A DNA stretch of 64,000 nt, from positions 558,001-622,000 of the forward strand of contig NZ_NOIN01000002.1 in assembly GCF_014596565.1 (NCBI RefSeq), given 5' to 3'. The translations under genes were made by a program, and so were the position numbers. Positions 54,258 to 62,967 of the stretch are shown piece by piece. A model generated the notes under the pieces. That model ran no database searches. It saw nothing but the letters and a program-made list of their open reading frames with translations, and was not told the origin of the DNA. Origin of the DNA: Pseudomonas sp. PSB18. Its GTDB lineage: Bacteria > Pseudomonadota > Gammaproteobacteria > Pseudomonadales > Pseudomonadaceae. The first letter of the stretch is position 1, and each line of letters starts with the position of its first letter.

Positions 54258-55187
54258 TTACGCCGTGCGCATTTGCACGGATAACCTGGCAGCTGCCGCT
54301 GCACGCTGGACCCGGATCGAATTCAACGTAAACAACGCAAGCGCCAGCCAGATAAATGAAAACGCCGCCAGCTTCAACGACGAGACCGGTTCACCATAAA
54401 CGAACGCCGCCAACAAGAAGTTGCAGATTGGCGGAACAAACTGCAAGAAGCCCAGCGTGATCATCGACAATTGCTTGGCAGCCAGACTGTACCACCACAA
54501 CGGCAGCACAGTGATCAGCCCCGTCGCAACGAGCAACAAGTCACGGGTGCCCGACTGCATGAACTGGTGACCCACCCCCTGTGATTGCGCCAGCAGCAGG
54601 AACAGCGCAGCAAACGGCAGCAGCACAGCAATTTCCAGGGTCTGGATAACCACCGGGTCGCCTGGAACCTTCTTCTTGAAGAGCCCGTAGAAGGAATAGC
54701 AGAAACCGATGACCAGTGCGATCCACGGAAAGGAATGCAGGTTCAGCAGCTCGAAAGCCATCAGCGTCACGCCCGTCACGGCGAGAAAGATGGCCCAGGT
54801 CTGTAGCGTCGTCAGACGCTCCTTGAAGATGACCCGAGACACCACCATGCTCATGATCGGGCTAAGGAAATAACCGAAGGCCACTTCCAGCACCCGCCCG
54901 GTCATGATCCCGTAGATGTACATCAGCCACCACAGCCCCAGCACTGCGGACACGGTGAGTACATTGACTGGACGAACAGTCTTGAGCGTGGTCCGTAGGG
55001 TTCCCACCCGCGCGGTCAGCAACACCAGCGCGACGAGAAACAACTCGGCAAACACCACCCGCCAGGACAGCAGATGGTAGGCATCCAGGCCCACCAGCGG
55101 TTTGTACCAGAGCGGGTAGGACCCCCATAGCAACGTGGCACCGAGCCCGAAGGCCACGCCTTGTCCGGATTCGTTTTTTACGCTCAT
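54258..55187 (-). CDS. EamA/RarD family transporter
   Basis: A 309-residue drug/metabolite transporter superfamily protein with ten membrane helices. GATLLWGSYPLWYKPLVGLDAYHLLSWR is the RarD-type start, and two EamA repeats are visible. Its ATG overlaps the stop of the diiron enzyme gene by four bases (ATGA on the minus strand). Such transporters export amino acids and similar metabolites; position suggests it exports the product of the halogenase and diiron enzyme. Confidence 0.88.
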   Translation of the reverse strand: MSVKNESGQGVAFGLGATLLWGSYPLWYKPLVGLDAYHLLSWRVVFAELFLVALVLLTARVGTLRTTLKTVRPVNVLTVSAVLGLWWLMYIYGIMTGRVLEVAFGYFLSPIMSMVVSRVIFKERLTTLQTWAIFLAVTGVTLMAFELLNLHSFPWIALVIGFCYSFYGLFKKKVPGDPVVIQTLEIAVLLPFAALFLLLAQSQGVGHQFMQSGTRDLLLVATGLITVLPLWWYSLAAKQLSMITLGFLQFVPPICNFLLAAFVYGEPVSSLKLAAFSFIWLALALFTLNSIRVQRAAAAARLSVQMRTA

Positions 55188-55930
55188 TGGCGTCCCTCAG
55201 CGTTGAGTTTGCGCTCGATACCATCCCAGTACACTTCCATCAGGTGCAGGTACTGTTCAATACCCTCGGCGAACAGACGACGTTCTTGTGGCGTTTGCAG
55301 GTGTTTTTCCATGACGTTGAATACGGCGTTGGAGTGACCGACTTCGACTTCCATGTGCAGCGTCCAGAAGAAGCGTCCGCGTTCGCTCACGCCTTCCTTG
55401 ATCAGACCGTCGTTGTACTTGGAAACCATCGACGCAGACATCGCCTCATCAGCGAACAGGCCCCCCAGGGCTTTCTGCAAGGGCGGCTTGCTGTAAAGCG
55501 CGCAGATGCCGTCATTCAAGGCTTGAGTGCTAGGCAGGCATTTGTAGGCGTCGATCTGTTCTTCGCTGATGCCCTTGTCGAGCAGGAACTTGCGGTACAG
55601 GTCCGAGTGGGATTGGGTTTCACCCAATTCATCACGGGCGTTGAACGCGATGGTACGCAACACCGCTTCGTCGCGGGTGATGGTGGAAATCCCGCACACG
55701 TAGAACGGCAGGTACTTGAAGTAATGCAGCGTCTCCAGGTACAGCACCTTGCTTTGCTCTGGCGGCAAGCCATGCTGGGCATAGGCATTGAGGAACGGGT
55801 GTTCGGTAGCGCGGTGCTTGAGGATGTAGTCGATCTGCTCATCCATGAACAGCTTGAGTTCCAGGTCGACACCCTCGTTGCGTACGACGTAGGCGGTTTC
55901 GGATTGGAAAGTTTCTTGAGTAATGGACAT
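55184..55930 (-). CDS. Haem-oxygenase-like diiron enzyme, BesC type
   Basis: A 248-residue all-helical HDO-family protein. The start ATG 55930 follows AAGGAAG. Candidate diiron ligands are Glu66 (VLYLETLHYF), Glu101 and His108 (ARDELGETQSHSD), Glu162 (FADEAMSAS), Glu196 and His199 (HMEVEVGHS), in the order found in this family (UndA, BesC, SznF). BesC of Streptomyces cattleya cleaves 4-chloro-lysine to 4-chloro-allylglycine with loss of formaldehyde and ammonia. The gene lies directly after a BesD-type halogenase gene, so the same step is the best guess. TenA-like or CADD-like enzymes share the fold. A strong hairpin precedes it (55978-56001). Confidence 0.8.
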   Translation of the reverse strand: MSITQETFQSETAYVVRNEGVDLELKLFMDEQIDYILKHRATEHPFLNAYAQHGLPPEQSKVLYLETLHYFKYLPFYVCGISTITRDEAVLRTIAFNARDELGETQSHSDLYRKFLLDKGISEEQIDAYKCLPSTQALNDGICALYSKPPLQKALGGLFADEAMSASMVSKYNDGLIKEGVSERGRFFWTLHMEVEVGHSNAVFNVMEKHLQTPQERRLFAEGIEQYLHLMEVYWDGIERKLNAEGRQ

Positions 55931-55970
55931 GGCTTGCTTCCTTGAGCCCTGGGGGCAATGTTGATTCACA

Positions 55971-56001
55971 TAAGAAACCGGACGGACACCCGTCCGTCCG
56001 G
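55971..56001 (-). terminator. Perfect hairpin between halogenase and BesC-like genes
   Basis: CCGGACGGAC and GTCCGTCCGG form a perfect 10-bp stem with loop ACCC; on the minus strand TTTCTTA follows. It may partly end transcription or protect the upstream mRNA. Confidence 0.55.
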
Positions 56002-56012
56002 CCCCGCGCCGG

Positions 56013-56807
56013 TCAGGCCTCTTCGGTGGTCCTGGCTTTGGTGTCCCAGATCACTTCGATACTTTCATGGGCGACATCGGTTCGCCGGTCGTGGGCACTG
56101 GCCCAGCAGGTGTTGAGAATGATGCGGGTGGTTTCCTGTTGGATCGGCACCACGTGGTGCAAGGTGGTATCGGACTTCAGGAAATACACGTCACCCTTGA
56201 GGTGGTGATAGGACTTGATCGGATTGTTCAGGATGTATTGCCAGATCTGTGGGTTCTCCTTGTCCCACTCGCTGTGCGGTACGCATTGCAGTACGCCGCC
56301 GATCGCGGGGTCCTCAGGGGCCTCGATGATCCAGATCATGGTGTAGGGGTAGTCACCCCAGTGCCAGCCGTGGGTGTCGCCTGGATGGCTCAGTTTGGTG
56401 ATCAGGTATTGCTCCTGCTCCCAGCAGGACGCCAGATCGTCGCCTGCGATGTTGCCAAGGAAATTGCGCAGCGACTCGGACTTGTAAAGCGCCGGAATAA
56501 AAGTCCCACCTTCGGCGATTTCCGGCTGATTAACGTTATACATCTTGCGATAAGTATTACCGGTCGATGGAACAGTGACATCACGGCGTACGGAATATTC
56601 ATCCAACAATGCATGCACTTCGGTATGAACATTCTCCAGGATTCGCTTCGGTAGAAACGAAAAGTTTTTGAAGTTGAAATACCCATCGCGGCGAAATTCA
56701 TTACGAATCTGCTTCATACGGTTTTCATCTTGCAAAATAGCCTGGAAGTGCTTGGAGAGTTGCTGCTCCATTACATCAATGACCAAGCTAGATGTTTGTT
56801 CGCTCAT
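56013..56807 (-). CDS. BesD-type Fe/2-oxoglutarate radical amino-acid halogenase
   Basis: A 264-residue PhyH-like (phytanoyl-CoA dioxygenase fold) enzyme. The iron site reads THGWHWGDY: His149-Trp-Gly151 is a H-x-G facial motif, with Gly in place of the hydroxylase Asp/Glu, which leaves room for chloride; the distal His is His217 or His218 and the 2-oxoglutarate Arg is Arg228. From memory of the BesD structure, Glu120, His134, His137, Gly139, Asp140 and Asn219 are key; the corresponding residues Glu132, His146, His149, Gly151, Asp152 and Asn232 are all present with the same spacing. Expected reaction: chlorination of free lysine (C4) or a related amino acid. GGAGCG lies seven bases before ATG 56807, inside the end of the antiporter gene (TAA directly followed by ATG). 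Confidence 0.8.
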   Translation of the reverse strand: MSEQTSSLVIDVMEQQLSKHFQAILQDENRMKQIRNEFRRDGYFNFKNFSFLPKRILENVHTEVHALLDEYSVRRDVTVPSTGNTYRKMYNVNQPEIAEGGTFIPALYKSESLRNFLGNIAGDDLASCWEQEQYLITKLSHPGDTHGWHWGDYPYTMIWIIEAPEDPAIGGVLQCVPHSEWDKENPQIWQYILNNPIKSYHHLKGDVYFLKSDTTLHHVVPIQQETTRIILNTCWASAHDRRTDVAHESIEVIWDTKARTTEEA

Positions 56808-58130
56808 TTATCGCTCCATTCCATTGTTATCGGTCGGTGCTACAAACCCATTGGGCACTGCATGCTCAAGGCTCACCAAGTGCCCACGGGGGGAAAACTT
56901 CCTGTTCTGCAAGCTCATCAGTGGCCCGGTCATCAACGTCGTGACGATGGTCATAATCACCAGGGCCGTGAACAATTCAGCGCCGATGATTCCCATGTCC
57001 AGGCCGATTTTCAGAACCACCAGTTCCATCAGTCCGCGGGTATTCATTAACGCGCCGACGGTCAATGAGGTCGGCCAGGAACAGCCCACCAGCCGGGCTC
57101 CCAGCGCGCTGCCAGCGACCTTGGCGAACACCGCGACCAGCAGAATCACCACCAGTACCCAGATGCCCAGGCCGGTAAACGCCGATGAAGTGGTGCTCAA
57201 CCCGGCCAGAGTGAAAAAACACGGCATCAGAATGATCAGCGACACGTGTTCCAAGCGTTCGATGATCATGTCCAGCAAGCGCTGCTCTCGGGGCAGGCAC
57301 AGTCCGAAAAGGAAGGCGCCAAACACCGCATGTACTTGCAGCGCATGGGTCACGCTGCCGTAGATCAGTACTCCAGCCAGCAGCAACACCAGTACCATCG
57401 GTTGGGCGAGTCGCCCTTCTGCGGCTAGCCAGCGGGCCAACAGGGGTCTGAGGATCAGGAAAGTAAACGCCACCAACAACACCAGGCAGGCTCCGCGAAC
57501 CACTAGGGCGATCCAGTTGCTGTCGTGACCGTTCACCATCGCCACGGCGGCGATCAGCATCCAGGCCACAACATCGCTCATGGCCGCAGCCAACAGGGCA
57601 ATTGCCCCGACTTGGGTCGTGAGCATGCCGCGTTCCTTGAGAATCCGCGCCAGTACGGGAAACGCCGTGACCGAAAATACGGTGCCTATGAACAGGATGA
57701 AGCCCAGCCGAGAGGTGCCAGGCATTGCGAAATGCTCGAACAGCCAGGGAGCGATTGCGGCACCGAGCGAGAAAGGAATGACGATACTGAAAGCGCCGAT
57801 GAAGAGGGCCTTGACGCCGGTCTTGCTCTGCTTCAGCGGAAACCGGAACTCGGCGCCTATGACAAACATGAACAACAAGATACCCAGCTCGCTTAATACC
57901 TTGAGCTGAGTGATGGCGTTACTATCAAATAACTGTTGATGGAAGGCCGGAACCAACTGCCCCAGGATCACCGGGCCCAACAGGAAGCCGGCAACCATTT
58001 CCCCCACGACTTGGGGCTGTCCCAAACGGTTGAATACCGCACCCAGAAGTTTTGCTGACAACATGACGAACAATATCTGGATCAGCAACATAGTCCATTC
58101 CTTCACGACGTCCGTTAATTCGCTGTTCAT
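56808..58130 (-). CDS. CPA2 family cation:proton antiporter, first gene of the halogenase operon
   Basis: A 440-residue antiporter with about 12 membrane helices: NRLGQPQVVGEMVAGFLLGPVILGQ, ELGILLFMFVIGAEFRF, GTVFSVTAFPVLARILKERGML and GALMNTRGLMELVVL are the CPA2 landmarks. There is no RCK domain. The stop TAA is immediately followed by the halogenase ATG, so the genes are translated together. Its job in the cluster is not known; it could balance ions during chloride use or product export, or bring the metabolite out. The leader upstream (58131-58401, 271 bases) shows no clear -35/-10 pair; it must hold promoters for this operon and for the divergent regulator. Confidence 0.87.
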   Translation of the reverse strand: MNSELTDVVKEWTMLLIQILFVMLSAKLLGAVFNRLGQPQVVGEMVAGFLLGPVILGQLVPAFHQQLFDSNAITQLKVLSELGILLFMFVIGAEFRFPLKQSKTGVKALFIGAFSIVIPFSLGAAIAPWLFEHFAMPGTSRLGFILFIGTVFSVTAFPVLARILKERGMLTTQVGAIALLAAAMSDVVAWMLIAAVAMVNGHDSNWIALVVRGACLVLLVAFTFLILRPLLARWLAAEGRLAQPMVLVLLLAGVLIYGSVTHALQVHAVFGAFLFGLCLPREQRLLDMIIERLEHVSLIILMPCFFTLAGLSTTSSAFTGLGIWVLVVILLVAVFAKVAGSALGARLVGCSWPTSLTVGALMNTRGLMELVVLKIGLDMGIIGAELFTALVIMTIVTTLMTGPLMSLQNRKFSPRGHLVSLEHAVPNGFVAPTDNNGMER

Positions 58131-58416
58131 CTAATCCAACATCAGCGTCTCGACCTTCAACAAGCTCCCTTATATGAATCAATGGTTGGCTCACGCGCAC
58201 CTCACCGACTCGATCTATCGACGAAGGTGAAGAGCAGAAATAAACCTGGAAGGCGACAATCGTGTACCGGTGTATGTGGGCCTGTGCCGGTGATGCAACT
58301 GCACCGTTGTAGGGCGCAGCCGTCTTGATTTTCCTGATTGTCTGCCAGCGATTGTAGGGGGATGGGCCAGTCCGCTACAGTGCAGCAATCGACAATTAGC
58401 GGTGAATTTACGCCAA

Positions 58417-59412
58417 ATGCATGCTCATCCTGGAACCGTGGCAATCCTCGTCTATGAGGGCCTTTGCGTATTCGAGTTTGGTATCGCCCTAGAGATATTC
58501 GGCCTGCCTCGCCCAGAATTGGACATCCCTTGGTACACCCCTCGGATCGTCGCCGTCGACCCGGGGCCGATGCATGCGTTGGGCGGTCTTCAAATCTCCG
58601 TCGATGCCGGGCTGGAAGTCCTTGAAACGGCGCGCACCATCATCGTTCCCGGTTGGCGCAACCGTCAGGAACCGCCTCCAGAAGCGTTGCTGCAAGCCCT
58701 CAGACGCGCCCATGCCCGGGGAGCACGTTTGCTGTCGATCTGCTCGGGTGTATTCGTACTTGCCGCCACGGGGCTGCTTGATGGCGAGACGGTCACCACG
58801 CATTGGCAGTTTTCCCGTGAACTGGCCGAGCGGTTTCCCCTCATCAAGGTCGATCCGAATGTGCTGTATGTCGATGCGGGGCAAGTGATTACCTCGGCTG
58901 GCAGTGCGGCTGGTATCGACGCCTGCTTGCACTTGATCGCACGGGATTTCGGCACGCACATTGCCAATTCGGTGGCCCGTCGCCTGGTCATGGCGCCGCA
59001 AAGGACTGGCGGTCAGTCACAATTCATCGTCGCGCCAGTCTGCAAATCGCCGCGCAACGAGTTGACCCGTGTCATGCAATGGATTCGCGAAAACCTCGAT
59101 CAACCCCTGGGTATTGCCGACATGGCTGCCCGCGTCGCCATGAGTGAACGCACCTTCCTGCGGCGATTCATCGAAACCACAGGCCTGTCGCCCAAGGCCT
59201 GGTTGCAACAGGAACGACTGAACCGGGCCAGGGAGCTGCTGGAAACCACTGACCAAAGCACCGCCGGCATCGCCCAGGCCTGCGGGTATCGGTCAGTGGA
59301 AAGTTTTCGAGCGGCGTTCAGGAATGCCGTCGGTTTGCCACCGTCTGCCTACCGTGAAAGATTCGGCAGCGGGGAAGTCAGTCAACAGGCAGCCTGGAGA
59401 GCCAACTGCTGA
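58417..59412 (+). CDS. GlxA/FtrA family AraC-type regulator
   Basis: About 331 residues (GTG 58402 is an alternative start; ATG 58417 has GGTGA upstream). The N-terminal DJ-1/PfpI-like domain (TVAILVYEGLCVFEFGIALEIFGLPRP; LLSICSGVFVLAATGLLDG with the nucleophile-elbow Cys) is fused to a C-terminal AraC helix-turn-helix pair (LGIADMAARVAMSERTFLRRFIETTGLSPKAWL; AGIAQACGYRSVESFRAAFRNAVGLPPSAYR). This is the GlxA type known from FtrA and from regulators of glycine-betaine, arginine or carnitine catabolism. It is divergent from the halogenase operon and is the most likely local regulator, but that is inferred only from position. Confidence 0.88.
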   Translation: MHAHPGTVAILVYEGLCVFEFGIALEIFGLPRPELDIPWYTPRIVAVDPGPMHALGGLQISVDAGLEVLETARTIIVPGWRNRQEPPPEALLQALRRAHARGARLLSICSGVFVLAATGLLDGETVTTHWQFSRELAERFPLIKVDPNVLYVDAGQVITSAGSAAGIDACLHLIARDFGTHIANSVARRLVMAPQRTGGQSQFIVAPVCKSPRNELTRVMQWIRENLDQPLGIADMAARVAMSERTFLRRFIETTGLSPKAWLQQERLNRARELLETTDQSTAGIAQACGYRSVESFRAAFRNAVGLPPSAYRERFGSGEVSQQAAWRANC

Positions 59413-59440
59413 CTCATGATCACCGAGGTCCGACCCTGAG

Positions 59441-60037
59441 CTAATCCAATAACCGATGTAACTTGGCGTACTGCAACAGCATGATGGTCTTGCCGTCGCA
59501 AATGTCTCCCGTCTCGATCATGTCCAAGGCCTGATCGAGCGGCATCTCCAGCACCTCGATCTCCTCGCCCTCCGCTTCCAGCCCACCGCCTTCATGCTGC
59601 TTGTCTTCGTCGAAATACTCGCCGACGAAAAAGTGCAGCCGTTCCGTTACCGAACCCGGGCTCATGAAGGCTTCGAAGACCTTGCGCACGTCCTGGATGA
59701 CGTAGCCGGTTTCCTCCTGAGTTTCCTTGCGGATGCAAGTGTACGGATCGTCGTTGTCCAGCAGGCCGGCGCAGGTTTCGATCAGCAGGTCATCGTGCCC
59801 ATTGACGAAGGCCGGGAAGCGGAATTGCCGGGTCAGCACCACGGTCTGCTTGGCCTTGCTGTACAGCAGGATCGTGGCTCCGTTGCCACGGTCGTAGGTC
59901 TCGCGCGTCGACTCCTGCCACTGGCCGTTGCGACCGAGGTAGTCATAGGTGGTCTTGCGCAGCACATACCAGTTATCCGAGAGGACTTCGACATTCTTGA
60001 TGCGCACACGATCTTTGATGCTGGTTGTCCGGGTCAT
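59441..60037 (-). CDS. nudK: NUDIX hydrolase, GDP-mannose pyrophosphatase NudK type
   Basis: A 198-residue Nudix enzyme. RVRIKNVEVLSDNWYVLRKTTYDY is the NudK-type start and the Nudix box is GLLDNDDPYTCIRKETQEETGY with the catalytic Glu pair. NudK hydrolyses GDP-mannose and related nucleotide sugars. It lies 28 bases after nadE on the same strand and probably belongs to the NAD operon, although its link to NAD metabolism is unclear. Convergent with the GlxA-type gene. Confidence 0.88.
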   Translation of the reverse strand: MTRTTSIKDRVRIKNVEVLSDNWYVLRKTTYDYLGRNGQWQESTRETYDRGNGATILLYSKAKQTVVLTRQFRFPAFVNGHDDLLIETCAGLLDNDDPYTCIRKETQEETGYVIQDVRKVFEAFMSPGSVTERLHFFVGEYFDEDKQHEGGGLEAEGEEIEVLEMPLDQALDMIETGDICDGKTIMLLQYAKLHRLLD

Positions 60038-60065
60038 TCATCCACTCCATTCAGGGGTTGTTCGT

Positions 60066-60896
60066 TCAAAATGCCGGGACCCGCGGCAGGGCTCGTTTGT
60101 GGGCGGTCTTGAGGTAGGCGCGTTCGATGATCTGTTGCGCCTGAGCAGACACCTGTTCGCCCATCAGGTACGCATCGATTTCCTCGTAACTGCAGCCATA
60201 CGCCGCCTCATCCAACCGACCGGGTGCCAGGTCTTCCAGATCGGCGGTCGGTGCCTTGCGCACCAGATATGCGGGAGCCCCCATGGCGTCGGCCAACCAG
60301 CGCACCTGAGTCTTCGTCAGCCCGGACAGCGGCGCCAAGTCGCATGCACCGTCGCCGAATTTAGTGAAAAACCCCATCACCGCCTCCGCGCCATGGTCGG
60401 TACCGACCACCAGCCCGTCGCTCATATTGGCAATGGCATATTGTGCCAGCATCCGTGCCCGGGCCTTGACATTGCCTTTGGCAAAGTCGGTGAGCTCGGC
60501 CGAAGGCTGCAAGCCGTCGATCGCGATAGCGGCCATCAGGCCGTCCACACACGCGGCAATGTTGCTCGTGGTGATCAAGTCCGGCCGAATGAAGTCCAGG
60601 GATGCTTGAGCGTCCTGCTCATCTGCCTGGGTCTTGTAAGGCAATCGCACGGCGATAAAACGCGCCTCGTAGTCCTCGCCTCTCAATTGTTCCACCGCCA
60701 ACTGGCATAGACGCCCGGCTGTGAGCGAGTCGACGCCGCCGCTGATACCGAGTACCAGGGACATGCAACCCGACTCACGCAAAACCTGCTTGATAAACCC
60801 AACGCGACGGGCAATCTCGATGTGCTCACCGCCCTGTTTGAGTTGGCGATCGATGCCCAGTTCCCGGGCAATGCGCTCTTGCTGAAGTGAAGTCAT
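60066..60896 (-). CDS. nadE: Ammonia-dependent NAD+ synthetase
   Basis: A 276-residue enzyme that amidates nicotinic acid adenine dinucleotide to NAD with ATP and ammonia. [16 protein letters not shown] is the PP-loop, [11 protein letters not shown] and [31 protein letters not shown] are the deamido-NAD and metal-binding parts. It lacks the glutaminase domain. Separated from pncB by a single base; final salvage step of the operon. Confidence 0.95.
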   Translation of the reverse strand: MTSLQQERIARELGIDRQLKQGGEHIEIARRVGFIKQVLRESGCMSLVLGISGGVDSLTAGRLCQLAVEQLRGEDYEARFIAVRLPYKTQADEQDAQASLDFIRPDLITTSNIAACVDGLMAAIAIDGLQPSAELTDFAKGNVKARARMLAQYAIANMSDGLVVGTDHGAEAVMGFFTKFGDGACDLAPLSGLTKTQVRWLADAMGAPAYLVRKAPTADLEDLAPGRLDEAAYGCSYEEIDAYLMGEQVSAQAQQIIERAYLKTAHKRALPRVPAF

Positions 60897-60897
60897 A

Positions 60898-62127
60898 TCA
60901 GGCTCCCAGTTGTGGATTGATCAGGGCAACGTTGAACACTTGGGCGGCATAGCGAAGGAACGAAACATCTTCACAGACGTTCTTGATCGGGTCATCGGAG
61001 AACTTCACCACCGGCTCGCCATGGACGCGCACCAGTTTCATGACAATGCTCAGCGGTTCGACCCCTTCCACATCGCAGGCCAGACTGGTACCCATGCCGA
61101 AACCGAACTTGGCCTTGCCGCGAACATGTCGCAGGATCGGCAAGCATTTTTCGAAATTGAGGCCATCGGAGAACATCAGGTCCTTGGTCCGCGGGTCGAC
61201 ACCCAATTCGTGGTAACGCCCCAGCACCTTGTCAGCCCAGACAATAGGGTCACCTGAATCCTGGCGCAGCCCGTCATACAACTTGGCGAAGTACAGGTCG
61301 AAATCCTTGAGGAAAAAGTCGGTGCTGATGCAGTCCGTCAGCGCGATACCGAGCCGACCACGGTACTCGCGCACCCAGTTCTCCAAGGCCGCGTTCTGAC
61401 TTTCGCGCAGGCGCCCGAGTTGCTGGTGGACCATCAGCCACTGGTGAGCCATCGTGCCGATCAGCGGGAGATCGAACTCATACGCCAAGTGAGCGTTACT
61501 GGTGCCGACAAACACGCCAGGGAAATCACTGCGCATGATATTCACCACCTCACGTTGCGCCCGGAAGGACAGCCGACGGCGGGTGGAAAAGTCGGAAACA
61601 CGGAACTCGGCGAGTTCTTCACGACTGGCGTTTTTCTCCAGCCATTCGAACTTCTGGTACAGCTTGCGGGTAACGTCGGCCAGTTCGACTTCGGGGTACT
61701 TCTCGCGGTTGCGCAGCTCGCTGACCATCGCCAGTACCGGCTGCTCGAACATGATGCAGTGCAACATCGGACCGCGGACGCGGATATGCAGTTGGCCGTC
61801 GACCTCCGATACATGGATGTAGCGCAGATTGAAGCGAAACAGACCGAGGAACTGTTCGAAGTCCGGTGTCAGGTACTCGCGGAAACGCTTGTTGAACAGA
61901 AACCTTTGCTCGCCCTCGCGCAACTGCAATCCGGCAAGCTTTTCCAGTTCCACACGAATGTCCGGGATCAGGTGACCGAGCCGCTCTTTGGAACGCACGA
62001 TGAACTGATACTCCACCTCCACGTTCGGGTGCTGGTGCAAGACCGCCTGCATCATAGTGAAGGTGTAGTAGTCGGTATCCAGCAGGCTCTGGATGACGCC
62101 ACTGTTTGAGTCGAATGCGCTGTCCAT
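60898..62127 (-). CDS. pncB: Nicotinate phosphoribosyltransferase
   Basis: A 409-residue enzyme converting nicotinate and PRPP to nicotinate mononucleotide, with [18 protein letters not shown] is the family start; [14 protein letters not shown] and [23 protein letters not shown] hold the catalytic His region. AAGGAGC lies 6 bases before ATG 62127. Follows pncA by 9 bases in an operon that salvages nicotinamide to NAD. Confidence 0.95.
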   Translation of the reverse strand: MDSAFDSNSGVIQSLLDTDYYTFTMMQAVLHQHPNVEVEYQFIVRSKERLGHLIPDIRVELEKLAGLQLREGEQRFLFNKRFREYLTPDFEQFLGLFRFNLRYIHVSEVDGQLHIRVRGPMLHCIMFEQPVLAMVSELRNREKYPEVELADVTRKLYQKFEWLEKNASREELAEFRVSDFSTRRRLSFRAQREVVNIMRSDFPGVFVGTSNAHLAYEFDLPLIGTMAHQWLMVHQQLGRLRESQNAALENWVREYRGRLGIALTDCISTDFFLKDFDLYFAKLYDGLRQDSGDPIVWADKVLGRYHELGVDPRTKDLMFSDGLNFEKCLPILRHVRGKAKFGFGMGTSLACDVEGVEPLSIVMKLVRVHGEPVVKFSDDPIKNVCEDVSFLRYAAQVFNVALINPQLGA

Positions 62128-62136
62128 GTTTGCTCC

Positions 62137-62784
62137 TTACTCGCTTGCCAGACGGATGGTTTCTTCGCGGGTCCTGGCCAACCGGATCCCCGCTTGCTGC
62201 AGATCCTGAAGGGTTTGCGTGGCGCCCTCCTCACTGATGGCCCGGCAGGCCGGAAGGTGAACGATCACGTTGAAGCCGGCGGCAGCCAGTTGCAGGGCGG
62301 TGGTCTTGACGCAGAAATCCAGCGCCAGCCCGCCGACAAGGACTTGCTCCACACCCAGCCCCTTCAGATATTCGATCACCCCGGTGGACAGCTTGCCGTG
62401 CAGGTCGTGGTAACAGGCGCCATACGGGTGAAAATCCGGCTCGACGCCCTTCCAGACGAAATAGTCGTAGTCGTAGGGGGTCGGCAATTCGTCCAGCAAG
62501 GTGAAACCTTCGGTGCCGGGGACACAGTGACTCACCCAAGTGACGTCGGCGTGCTCGAGCCCGGTCGGTGTGAGCATCTGTGAATGATCGGCGACCACCC
62601 ATGGCGCCTGAGGCGAGTGGGCATCCTTACTACCGACGCGCAGGCTGGCCAGGGAAGCGATGAAATTCAGTTCATCGCCAATCTGCTCACCACCAGGCAC
62701 TGGCAGCTCATCAGGGCAAAGCGGTGTAAAGCTCTTTTGCGCATCGACATCGAAGGAAGCCGTCTTACGGTTCAGGCTATTCAT
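62137..62784 (-). CDS. pncA: Nicotinamidase
   Basis: A 215-residue isochorismatase-family hydrolase deamidating nicotinamide to nicotinate. The catalytic triad is visible as FDVDAQKSF (Asp), a Lys in VWKGVEPDF, and GLALDFCVKTTA (Cys). Zn ligands are in the region after Asp. First gene of the pncA-pncB-nadE-nudK unit. A perfect dyad lies 29 bases upstream (62813-62829), probably an NrtR operator. Confidence 0.92.
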   Translation of the reverse strand: MNSLNRKTASFDVDAQKSFTPLCPDELPVPGGEQIGDELNFIASLASLRVGSKDAHSPQAPWVVADHSQMLTPTGLEHADVTWVSHCVPGTEGFTLLDELPTPYDYDYFVWKGVEPDFHPYGACYHDLHGKLSTGVIEYLKGLGVEQVLVGGLALDFCVKTTALQLAAAGFNVIVHLPACRAISEEGATQTLQDLQQAGIRLARTREETIRLASE

Positions 62785-62812
62785 ACTGGTTTCTCCTGTT
62801 CACGGCAACGAG

Positions 62813-62829
62813 AGTACATAACGTGTACT
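62813..62829 (-). promoter_or_regulatory. Candidate NrtR operator in front of pncA
   Basis: AGTACA and TGTACT are perfect arms around TAACG, 29 bases before the pncA start. The same layout (r-GTACA, 5 bases, TGTAC-y) occurs 107 bases away before nadD2. Confidence 0.72.
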
Positions 62830-62935
62830 TTAATGACAAGTCACCGTGAAAAAGAATTTCCACTGAAGCTTTGTAAATGCCAACTGGTAGGCAAACGTAA
62901 TCAGACTATTTCGTCGAACACGATTTTGATGATAC

Positions 62936-62952
62936 GGTACATGTCGTGTACC
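62936..62952 (+). promoter_or_regulatory. Candidate NrtR operator in front of nadD2
   Basis: GGTACA and TGTACC are perfect arms around TGTCG, 16 bases before nadD2. It matches the dyad at 62813 in spacing and core. Confidence 0.72.
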
Positions 62953-62967
62953 CAAAGAGGATAAACC

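Noticed and set aside
55184..55930. TenA thiaminase or PqqC-like enzyme
   Set aside because: The fold is shared, but no thiamin or PQQ genes are near, and the Glu/His set matches the diiron family; the halogenase neighbour favours BesC.
56013..56807. Ordinary phytanoyl-CoA hydroxylase
   Set aside because: The H-x-D/E motif of hydroxylases is replaced by His-Trp-Gly at the proximal iron position.
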